Below, one piece after another: positions 1-5,281 of a stretch of DNA of 5,476 nt. The stretch is from Gemmatimonadota bacterium (GTDB lineage Bacteria > Gemmatimonadota > Gemmatimonadetes > Longimicrobiales > RSA9), in assembly GCA_016207445.1 (NCBI GenBank), contig JACQPS010000089.1:1-5476 (forward strand). The letters run 5' to 3'. The translations under genes and the position numbers were made by a program. The notes under the pieces are model-generated. The model ran no database searches. It saw nothing but the letters and a program-made list of their open reading frames with translations, and had not been told where the DNA came from. How positions within the stretch are numbered: position 1 is the stretch's first letter; every line of letters starts with the position of its first letter.

Positions 1-335
1 GCCTCGCGCAACTGGTGCAGCCCCGAGACACGCGTGCGCCGGACCAGCTCCTGCCGGTCCACGGACGCGAGCCGGAGCAGCGCCATCGCCTCGCGTCCCA
101 GGTGCGCATAGGCGGCCGCGGCCGTGGCACGCACCCACGCGTCGGACCGATCGGGGAACGCGTGCCGGAGGTGCGCCTCCACGATGGAGCGGCGAATTCC
201 GATCGGCCGGTACCCGATCCGGCCGAGCCACTCGCCGAGCCGACCGGCCGGCCGCTCTCCCAGCACACGCGCGGCCGCGGCCGCGCCGGCGAGCGCCAGG
301 TATTCCAGGCGGTGCCGCAGCGCAGGCCGAGTCAC
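1..335 (-). CDS. LpxL/HtrB-like lysophospholipid (lipid A) acyltransferase, N-terminal part, runs off the window
   Basis: Only the first 111 codons are present; the gene continues past position 1. The reading starts at GTG (335-333), whose last two bases are shared with the TGA stop of the preceding glycosyltransferase (GTGA overlap), so translation is probably coupled. The N-terminus begins MTRPALRHRLEYLALAG, an Ala/Leu-rich hydrophobic stretch, followed by a basic segment and EAHLRHAFPD near residues 53-62, which matches the family's usual 'NLxxAFP' signature with His in place of Asn. Next come AAAYAHLGREAMALLRL (about 73-89) and an RVSGLHQLRE segment (about 102-111), the typical lead-in to the catalytic HX4D motif, which should lie just outside the window. 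Known members are inner-membrane enzymes that transfer a secondary acyl chain to lipid A; others acylate mannolipids. The glycosyltransferase context favours a lipid A or glycolipid role. The family call is fairly sure; the substrate is inferred. Confidence 0.8.
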   Translation of the reverse strand, partial: MTRPALRHRLEYLALAGAAAAARVLGERPAGRLGEWLGRIGYRPIGIRRSIVEAHLRHAFPDRSDAWVRATAAAAYAHLGREAMALLRLASVDRQELVRRTRVSGLHQLRE

Positions 336-1402
336 AGGCGCCCGACCAGCTCGCGGTACACCGCCATCGTGCCTTCCACCATTGCCTCCGCCGAGAAGTC
401 GGCGGCGCGGCGGCGGCCGCCCTCGACGAGCGTGCGGCGCAACGCGTCGTCTTCCAGCAGACGTGCGATCGCGCCTGCGAGCGCACCGGGGCTCCCGGAC
501 GGGACCAGCAGCCCCGAGGTCTCCGGCTCGATGATCTCGCGCAGCCCGCCGCTGCTGGCGGCGACGGTCGGCATCCCGAGCGCGAGCGCATCCAGCACCG
601 AGGTGCCCAGCCCCTCATGGCGGCTAGGCTGCACGTACAGGTCGAAGCCCGCCATCGCGTCGCGAGGATGCTGCGTCGGACCCGGAAGGTGCACTCGGCC
701 GTTCAGTCCGCGCGCGCGCGCGCGAGCGAGGAGCCGGCGGCGCTCGCGGCCACTGCCGACCAGCACCAGGTGCACGCGTGCATCGTCCAGCCAGGCGACG
801 CCGTCGACCAGCTCCCCATACCCTTTCTCGCGGCTGAGCCCGCCCACCGATCCGACCACGCGCGCGTCCGCGGCCAGACCGAGGCGGGCGCGCCAATCGA
901 TCGGCTGGATGCCGGCGATCGGCTCGATGCCGCTGTAGACGACCCGAATGCGCGCCGGGTCGACGCCGCGAGCGAGAAGTCCCGCGCGCACGGCCTGGCT
1001 CACGGCGATGTACAGGTCCACCCCGCGCCCGTACTTCAGCCGTGTGAACGGGCTCCACCGCCGGCCGAATGGCGTGCGGCGCGTGACGACCAGGGGCCGC
1101 TCGCGCCCGAGCAGCGCCGCCAGCATGGCCGTGGTGTGCGAGCGGGCATCGTGCGCATGGATCAGCTCCGGCCGGATGCGGCGCACCAGCCGCGCGAGCC
1201 GGAACACAGCCGCCAGATCCAGGTCACCCAGGGTGCGGAGCGGCGCGACCTCGAGTCCCGCGGCCTGCGCCCGCAATGCCAGCGGCGAGCCGGACGGCGC
1301 GGCCAGGAGCGAGCGGATGCCGCGCTCCGACAGCCCGCGCGCGAGCAGCAGCACCTGCCGCTGACCGCCCCGCCAGGCTCGCCCCGCATCCAGGTGCAGC
1401 AC
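332..1402 (-). CDS. GT4-family glycosyltransferase (E-x7-D variant)
   Basis: A complete GT-B fold retaining glycosyltransferase of 356 residues, normal for the family. The N-terminal acceptor domain starts LHLDAGRAWRGGQRQVLLLA with the Gly-rich loop at 11-13, then PELIHAHDARSH (78-89). The C-terminal donor domain starts near VVGSVGGLSREKGYGEL (182-197) with the usual Arg/Lys pair at 191/193. The motif EGLGTSVLDAL places Glu263 and Asp271 in the nucleotide-sugar site, so it reads E-x7-D rather than the common E-x7-E; SSGGLREI (283-290) follows. It should act at the cytoplasmic face of the inner membrane on a lipid-linked acceptor. The start used here is GTG, 2 bp after the previous stop. A CTG two codons earlier (1408-1406) sits 7 nt from a perfect AGGAGG and would give the family-like start M-T-V-L-H-L-D, so the true start may be there. 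The stop overlaps the acyltransferase start. Donor sugar unknown. Confidence 0.92.
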   Translation of the reverse strand: MLHLDAGRAWRGGQRQVLLLARGLSERGIRSLLAAPSGSPLALRAQAAGLEVAPLRTLGDLDLAAVFRLARLVRRIRPELIHAHDARSHTTAMLAALLGRERPLVVTRRTPFGRRWSPFTRLKYGRGVDLYIAVSQAVRAGLLARGVDPARIRVVYSGIEPIAGIQPIDWRARLGLAADARVVGSVGGLSREKGYGELVDGVAWLDDARVHLVLVGSGRERRRLLARARARGLNGRVHLPGPTQHPRDAMAGFDLYVQPSRHEGLGTSVLDALALGMPTVAASSGGLREIIEPETSGLLVPSGSPGALAGAIARLLEDDALRRTLVEGGRRRAADFSAEAMVEGTMAVYRELVGRL

Positions 1403-1404
1403 GG

Positions 1405-2601
1405 TCAGCGGGCCACCTCCTCGAGGATGCGCCAGACCTCGGCGGCGGCGCGGTCCCAGCGGTAATAGGTTTCGACCGCGCGGCGACCGGCTGCGCCGAA
1501 GCAGCGGCGCAGCACGGGATCCTGCACGAGCCGGCGCAGCGCGGCCTCGAGCGCCGCAACATTGCGAGGCGGCACGAGCAGCCCCGTTTCCCCGTCCCGA
1601 ATCGCTTCGCCCATTCCGCCCGAGGCGGCGGCGATGGTCGGCAGCGCCGCGGCCGCAGCCTCACACAAAACGATCCCGAAGCCCTCGACCTCCTCGCGGG
1701 CGCGGTCGTCCCATGCGGCCAGCGCGAAGATGTCGGCCGCAGCGTACAGGCCGGGGAGCTCCGCCTCGTCCACCGGGCCGAGAAAGAACACCCGCTCCGC
1801 GATGCCGAGCTCGGCGGCCAGGTCCTCGAGCCTCGTGCGCTCCGGCCCGCCACCCGCCACGACATACGCCAGCGAGGTGTCCTGGTTGGCCACGCCGGCT
1901 ACCGCCCTCAGCACCAGGTCCACGCCCTTGCGTGGCACCAGCCGCGCTACTGTGAGCACGACCGTACGGCCGTCGAGGCCGAGCCGCGCGCGCCAGGCCG
2001 CGCGCGCCGCAGCATCGGGGTGAAACCGCTCGGGGTCCGTTCCTGGATGCACGACGCGGACGCGGCCCGCGTCGTCGAGTCCGAGGGCTTCGAGCACCGC
2101 GCGCGCATGGGCCGCCGTACTGTGCGAGCACGCGATGATCGCGTGCGCGCCACCCAGCACGGCCCTCGACGTCCAGCGCCCGATCGGAGATCGCCGCTTC
2201 CGCTCCTCCTTGAACAGGTCCTTCCCGTGCACGTAGAGCACGTACGGCACGGCCCGACGCCTGCGCAGCCAGGCCGCGATCGGACCGGTCGGACGGATAT
2301 TCCCCGCCTGGATCAGCGCATACCGGCCCGTGGCCACACGCCGCTCCGCCCAGCGCGTCCACCGCACTATGCTGGTGAGCAGCTTCGCGTCCTTGAAGGT
2401 GAAGGGGAGGCGGTGGACGACGACGCCCGGGGCGAGCTCCTCGCGTGCCGCGCGCAGCACGCGCCGGCCGCGTACGCCCCGCGGCTGCGGTGCCATCACC
2501 TCGACACCGCCGGCGGGGAAGCGGCGACACAGCTCGCCGTACAGCCGGGCGATCCCACCCAGGTCCGGCGGGAAATCTCGCGTCAGCAGCAGCGTCTTCA
2601 C
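1405..2601 (-). CDS. GT4-family glycosyltransferase (PimB-like type)
   Basis: A complete 398-residue GT-B glycosyltransferase. The start MKTLLLTRDFPPDLGGIARL (1-20) is characteristic of the GT4 group that includes phosphatidylinositol mannosyltransferases and other lipid-directed enzymes, with the Gly15-Gly16 loop. The first domain has VPYVLYVHGKDLF (118-130) and a linker region IIACSHSTAAH (155-165), then VHPGTDPERFHP (184-195). The donor domain has VLTVARLVPRKGVDLV (215-230; Arg220 and Lys225 expected to contact the donor phosphates), GGGPERTRLEDLA, and the canonical E-x7-E, VEGFGIVLCEA, with Glu306 and Glu314, then ASGGMGEAI and GETGLLVPP. Start GTG lies 1 bp after the TGA of the membrane methyltransferase (TGAGGTG); there is no strong ribosome binding site, suggesting re-initiation by coupled ribosomes. 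It probably adds a hexose or mannose-like sugar to a lipid-linked core acceptor; the sugar is not predictable. The PimB resemblance is of family level only and does not imply phosphatidylinositol. Confidence 0.93.
   Translation of the reverse strand: MKTLLLTRDFPPDLGGIARLYGELCRRFPAGGVEVMAPQPRGVRGRRVLRAAREELAPGVVVHRLPFTFKDAKLLTSIVRWTRWAERRVATGRYALIQAGNIRPTGPIAAWLRRRRAVPYVLYVHGKDLFKEERKRRSPIGRWTSRAVLGGAHAIIACSHSTAAHARAVLEALGLDDAGRVRVVHPGTDPERFHPDAAARAAWRARLGLDGRTVVLTVARLVPRKGVDLVLRAVAGVANQDTSLAYVVAGGGPERTRLEDLAAELGIAERVFFLGPVDEAELPGLYAAADIFALAAWDDRAREEVEGFGIVLCEAAAAALPTIAAASGGMGEAIRDGETGLLVPPRNVAALEAALRRLVQDPVLRRCFGAAGRRAVETYYRWDRAAAEVWRILEEVAR
1416..1421 (-). promoter_or_regulatory. Shine-Dalgarno site AGGAGG for the downstream GT4 gene
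   Basis: On the minus strand AGGAGG (followed by TG, extending the match to the 16S rRNA tail) lies inside the last codons of the upstream glycosyltransferase. It is 13 nt from the GTG at 1402 but 7 nt from an in-frame CTG at 1408-1406, so it bears on the choice of start. It is the only strong ribosome binding site I see before any gene in the window. The same bases encode Leu-Glu-Glu-Val, so the match could be coincidental. Confidence 0.5.
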
Positions 2602-2602
2602 C

Positions 2603-3154
2603 TCAGGACAGCGCCAGCTTCGCCGCGAGCGCGAGAAAGGCCAGCAGGGTGCCCAGCACCGCCTGGTACTCGCGGCTGACGAGCAGGCTCTTCAGGTCGA
2701 AGCGCGTGCGCGGCGCGGCGCTCGCGCGGTACGGCCGCAGCCGCGGCAGGAAGCTCGGCACGCTCTCGGCGTAGTGGCGGTAGTCGTCACCGAACAGGCG
2801 CTCCAGCCGCCGCGATTCCGCGCGCATCGTCCAGCCGTACACCGCCAGGAAAAAGAGCAGGAATCCCACGATGATGGCCACCCGGCCGCTCGCCACCGCG
2901 AGTCCCAGCCCGATCAAGAACGTGCCGAGATAAAGCGGGTTGCGCGTGTGTGCGTACGGTCCGCCCGTCGTCAGGATCACGTTCTTGCGGATCGTGCCCG
3001 CCGCCCACGCACGCAGCAACCCGCCCGTCAGCGCCAGACCGACGCCTGTCAGGATCAGGGGCGCCGATGGGCGGGAGAAGAACAGATACGCCGGCAGCAG
3101 CACCCAGGCAGCGCGCAAGCGCAATCGCTTCATCGCCGAGAAGGAGAACCTCAT
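2603..3154 (-). CDS. Integral-membrane methyltransferase, isoprenylcysteine carboxyl methyltransferase/phospholipid methyltransferase type
   Basis: A 183-residue membrane protein with hydrophobic segments at about 14-28, 31-54, 73-107 (two helices or a helical hairpin) and 164-181. The diagnostic block is GGPYAHTRNPLYLGTFLIGLG (64-84), the cofactor-binding 'GPYxxxRNPxY' signature of ICMT-like enzymes, followed by the acidic/aromatic motif ESRRLERLFGDDYRHYAESVPSF (113-135) that usually ends the S-adenosylmethionine pocket. Bacterial relatives methylate small or lipid substrates at the inner membrane; many are uncharacterised, and true protein prenylation is not expected here. The start ATG (3154-3152) overlaps the previous stop (ATGA); a second Met at residue 8 is possible. 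The last 40 residues after PRLRPYR form a basic linker and one extra hydrophobic helix. Its place between two glycosyltransferases suggests methylation of a lipid-linked glycan, phospholipid or polyprenyl component, which is inference. Confidence 0.85.
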   Translation of the reverse strand: MRFSFSAMKRLRLRAAWVLLPAYLFFSRPSAPLILTGVGLALTGGLLRAWAAGTIRKNVILTTGGPYAHTRNPLYLGTFLIGLGLAVASGRVAIIVGFLLFFLAVYGWTMRAESRRLERLFGDDYRHYAESVPSFLPRLRPYRASAAPRTRFDLKSLLVSREYQAVLGTLLAFLALAAKLALS

Positions 3155-4140
3155 GGCTGCGCAGGGCTAGGCATTTCAGGTTTTAGCGGATTCCGCCACG
3201 GTTCACCCGCCAGCAGATTTCGCAGCCGGCGCTCGAACGTGTGGTGCGCCAGCACGAAGGCACGGCCCTGCGCGCGGATGTCCGCGCGGGCGCCATCATC
3301 GCCCAGGTAGCGCTCGATCTGAACGGACGCGTCCTCCTCGTCGTCATACCAGCCACAATGTCCTCCGTCGGCGAAGAGCTCCCGCGATCCGGGCGTGGCG
3401 TGGCCGAGGTAAAAACCGCCGCAGGCCAGTACCCTGGCCGGCCGGGCCGAGTGGTAACCCCAGACCGGCGTGCGGACCTGGAATTCCGGGTGGATGTCGA
3501 GGACGATCTTGGCACTCGCACAGACCCGCGCGAAGTCCCGGCCGTAGACGGCGCCTCCCCCCCAGTTCAGCTCCCGCGCCCATGCGCCCCAACCCTGGCC
3601 GAAGACGCGCACGCGGAAACGGCGGGCCAGCCGGCAGAGGAAGGCCGCACGCGTTTCGTCGTATCCCCGGCCGATGAACGCCACGTCGCACTCGAGCTCC
3701 GGCAGCGCCCTGGTCGGCCGGTCCAGCGCCGGGTCGGCGGCATTCGGCAGAAAGCATGCGCGGCGAGCGCCGCGCGCTTCCCAGTCGGGCGCCTGCCCGC
3801 CCGCCGTGAGAAAGAGCACTTCCGCGTAGCGGGCGCGCTCGACCAGCGCCGGCTCCGGTGGAATGCGCAGGTCACGATACCACATACTCGCACGCACCTC
3901 GCGGCAGAGCTGCGCCAGCACGTCCAGGCTGACATCCTCCGGCTTGAACAGGAGTAGCCGGTCGGGACCGAACGCGCGCACGCGCGCGCGCAGCCACGCA
4001 TGGCCGATGCGCCGGCCCAGCCACCGGTCCAGCTTGCGGTCGTCCACGAGTGCCGCTGTGTGGCCCGCGCGCACGAGCGCACGATAGATGGACGATTCGA
4101 CCGACGTGGCCCGGGAGCGGCCGATGATCAGGACGCGCAT
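3151..4140 (-). CDS. CgeB-like glycosyltransferase (Glyco_trans_1_2 C-terminal domain)
   Basis: I read this as 329 residues from ATG at 4140-4138 (MRVLIIGRSRAT), since the family normally starts right at this beta strand. An in-frame GTG at 4161 would add seven residues but lies at or before the transcription start implied by the candidate -10 box. The N-terminal Rossmann-like half includes GPDRLLLFKPEDV (58-70) and RASMWYRDLRIPPEP (83-97), typical of CgeB/DUF3880-like proteins, which watch for a 'YxxDxR' region. The middle has CDVAFIGRGYDETRA (151-165). The C-terminal part has SAKIVLDIHPEF (209-220), SARPARVLACGGFYLG (231-246) and ELFADGGHCGWYDDEED (254-270), matching the usual 'RxFEALACGxFLL...EELFEDGxE...Y' layout. 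CgeB of Bacillus is a spore-coat glycosylation protein; relatives in diderms occur in surface polysaccharide loci. The function here is a probable sugar transfer to an envelope glycan. A run of seven G and a second G-quadruplex motif lie inside the gene. Confidence 0.85.
   Translation of the reverse strand: MRVLIIGRSRATSVESSIYRALVRAGHTAALVDDRKLDRWLGRRIGHAWLRARVRAFGPDRLLLFKPEDVSLDVLAQLCREVRASMWYRDLRIPPEPALVERARYAEVLFLTAGGQAPDWEARGARRACFLPNAADPALDRPTRALPELECDVAFIGRGYDETRAAFLCRLARRFRVRVFGQGWGAWARELNWGGGAVYGRDFARVCASAKIVLDIHPEFQVRTPVWGYHSARPARVLACGGFYLGHATPGSRELFADGGHCGWYDDEEDASVQIERYLGDDGARADIRAQGRAFVLAHHTFERRLRNLLAGEPWRNPLKPEMPSPAQP
3573..3595 (-). other. Potential G-quadruplex motif inside the CgeB-like gene
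   Basis: On the coding strand the runs are GGG (3595-3593), TT, GGGG (3590-3587), CGCAT, GGG (3581-3579), CGC, GGG (3575-3573), which satisfies the G3-N1-7 rule. A further seven-G run lies at 3563-3557. The bases encode the Gly/Trp-rich stretch FGQGWGAWAREL and NWGGG, so protein sequence and high GC may explain it. The motif is seen directly; any role is inferred. Confidence 0.45.
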
Positions 4141-4159
4141 CTGCGATTTAGAGACGTGC

Positions 4160-4165
4160 ACTATA
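4160..4165 (-). promoter_or_regulatory. Candidate -10 element (TATAGT) for the CgeB-like gene
   Basis: The minus strand reads TATAGT, five of six bases of the sigma-70 consensus, in one of the few AT-richer patches of the window. It would place the transcript start near 4153 and leave a leader of about 13 nt before the ATG at 4140. No good -35 hexamer stands 16-18 bp upstream (only TCGGAA/CGGAAT-like sequence). The box is flanked by a short inverted repeat, GCAC-6 nt-GTGC (4158-4171), which might be an operator or chance. No Shine-Dalgarno precedes the ATG, compatible with a short-leader mRNA. Confidence 0.3.
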
Positions 4166-4184
4166 CTGTGCTGCCTTCAGAATT

Positions 4185-4211
4185 CCGAGCCCGAGCCCGA
4201 GCCCGAGCCCG
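4185..4211 (-). repeat. Hexanucleotide tandem repeat (GGGCTC)4 forming a G-quadruplex motif
   Basis: Four perfect GGGCTC units on the minus strand (4210-4187), with a partial fifth GG. The layout is exactly G3-N3-G3-N3-G3-N3-G3 (4210-4190), a canonical three-tetrad G-quadruplex motif on the coding strand and in the mRNA. GGGCUC can also pair with itself if G-U pairs are allowed, so an ordinary hairpin is an alternative. It lies 3 bp after the heptosyltransferase stop and about 20 bp upstream of the candidate -10 box, in the only intergenic gap of the window. It could act on transcript ends, on promoter opening, or be a neutral microsatellite whose copy number varies. No U-run follows, so it is not a standard terminator. 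Confidence 0.85.
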
Positions 4212-4213
4212 CA

Positions 4214-5278
4214 TCAGACACCGACGTGCCGCCGTTCCTGGACGGCGTAGCGAGCGACCGCCCGTTCGACTCGCTCGAGTACGTCATCCACGCCAATGCG
4301 CTCCATGCGCCCGTGCTTCGGCTGCCACCGGCTCGGATCGGGCGATTCCCCTGCCTCGGTGTACCGATCGACCCACAGGTCCTCGTACTTGCGGTAGGGT
4401 CCGACGCGCCAGGGGTTCGTGTGGCCGTACAGGCCGATGACGGGGACGCCGAGCGCGCGGGCCACGTGCACCGGGCCGGTATCGGGCGCGATGACGAGGC
4501 TGCTCCCGTCGATGCGCCAGAGCAGTGCGCGCACGCCGTCGCCCATGGCCAGAACCGGCGTCGTGCGCGCCTGCTGCACGATCTCGCCCGCGATCCGCCG
4601 CTCGTGCGCGCTCGCGCCACCCACCAGCATGACCGTGAACCCGAAGTCGTGCTCGAGCGCTTCGATGACGCGCGCGTACCGGCCCGCGAGCCAGTCCTTC
4701 TTCGGGTTCGCCGACGCCGGCACCACGGCCGCAATCGGGCGGTCACCGAGTCTCGCGAAGAACTCCGTCTGCTCGCGTCGCTCCTCCTTCGAGAAGGTGA
4801 TCCGCCACTCGAGCGGCTCGGCCGGCAGGCCCAGCACCTCCAGGAACTCGAGAAAGAGATCCTGCGTGTGGCGCCGCGGCCGCGGCGGAAGCCGGTGGTT
4901 CGAGAAGAGCCAGACCCCCTCGCGCGCCCGGCCGCGCTCGAAGCCCAGGCGGTGAGGCGCCCGCGAGAAGACAGTCGGAAAGACGCTCTTGAAGTATACG
5001 TTCAGATTCAGCGTCAGATCGAAGCGTTCCTGCCGGAGCGCGCGCCAGAGGTCCTGTACGCCCCGCCATCCCCGCGTCTTTTCGAACACGACCACGCGCT
5101 CGATGGCGGGATGATGCCGCAGCAGCCCCGAAGGCATCGGCTCGATCACCCAGGTGATGCGGCGCGCGGGATCGTGCCGCTTGAGCGCGTTCACGAGCGG
5201 GAGCCCGTGCACGACATCACCGAGCCCCGTGAGCAGGACGACACACACCCGGTCGGCAGGGTAGCGGAGACTCGGCAT
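4214..5278 (-). CDS. GT9-family ADP-heptose:LPS heptosyltransferase-like glycosyltransferase
   Basis: A complete 354-residue protein of the RfaF/WaaF-WaaC family, which transfers heptose from ADP-heptose to the inner core of lipopolysaccharide on the cytoplasmic side of the inner membrane. The N-terminal motif LTGLGDVVHGLPLVNALK (16-33) carries Asp21, aligned with the catalytic Asp13 of E. coli WaaC. RITWVIEPMPSGLLRHHPAIERVVVF (40-65) follows the family pattern. The second domain starts IAAVVPASANPKKDWLAGRY (182-201), with the Lys193-194/Trp196 segment that normally binds the ADP phosphates. FTVMLVGGASAHER (214-227) precedes the signature APDTGPVHVARALGVPVIGLYGHTNPWRVGP (264-294), with Asp266, Gly268 and His271. 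Start ATG is 3 bp after the TAG of the upstream glycosyltransferase, with no obvious ribosome binding site, so coupling is likely. Some GT9 proteins use other donors; without seeing ADP-heptose synthesis genes, heptose is the best but not certain donor. Confidence 0.93.
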   Translation of the reverse strand: MPSLRYPADRVCVVLLTGLGDVVHGLPLVNALKRHDPARRITWVIEPMPSGLLRHHPAIERVVVFEKTRGWRGVQDLWRALRQERFDLTLNLNVYFKSVFPTVFSRAPHRLGFERGRAREGVWLFSNHRLPPRPRRHTQDLFLEFLEVLGLPAEPLEWRITFSKEERREQTEFFARLGDRPIAAVVPASANPKKDWLAGRYARVIEALEHDFGFTVMLVGGASAHERRIAGEIVQQARTTPVLAMGDGVRALLWRIDGSSLVIAPDTGPVHVARALGVPVIGLYGHTNPWRVGPYRKYEDLWVDRYTEAGESPDPSRWQPKHGRMERIGVDDVLERVERAVARYAVQERRHVGV

Positions 5279-5281
5279 GGG

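Noticed and set aside
814..850. Cluster of C runs that looked like another G-quadruplex on the minus strand
   Set aside because: One spacer is about 15 nt long, so it fails the G3-N1-7 rule.
15..938. Plus-strand open frame of 307 codons across the acyltransferase/GT4 junction
   Set aside because: Low-complexity Arg/Ser/Pro protein lying opposite two recognisable minus-strand genes; an antisense shadow.
617..1465. Plus-strand open frame of 282 codons
   Set aside because: Gln/Arg/Ala-rich composition without domains, opposite a well-conserved GT4 gene.
1983..2008. Direct repeat of GCCGCGCGCGCC separated by 2 bp
   Set aside because: It encodes Ala/Arg-rich residues (ARAAWRARL) inside the GT4 gene; simple GC-rich codon use explains it and it has no partner elsewhere.
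1276..2679. Long plus-strand open frame (467 codons) opposite the PimB-like GT4 gene
   Set aside because: Its protein is rich in Arg, Pro, Ala and His with no recognisable motif, while the minus strand encodes a complete glycosyltransferase. Stop-free antisense frames are expected at this GC content.
2330..3310. Plus-strand open frame of 326 codons spanning three minus-strand genes
   Set aside because: It crosses gene boundaries on the other strand and has no family features; the minus-strand genes explain the sequence.
4185..4211. The GGGCTC repeat as a CRISPR remnant or rho-independent terminator
   Set aside because: Units of 6 nt have no spacers, so it is not CRISPR; no U-tract follows a stem, so it is not a standard terminator.
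4177..4746. Minus-strand frame ending in a Gly-Ser repeat (GSGSGSGS) encoded by the hexamer repeat
   Set aside because: It is an out-of-frame reading of the heptosyltransferase gene with Arg/Ser/Thr-rich nonsense; the Gly-Ser repeat is only what the GGGCTC repeat spells in that frame. A frameshift extension of the heptosyltransferase has no other support.
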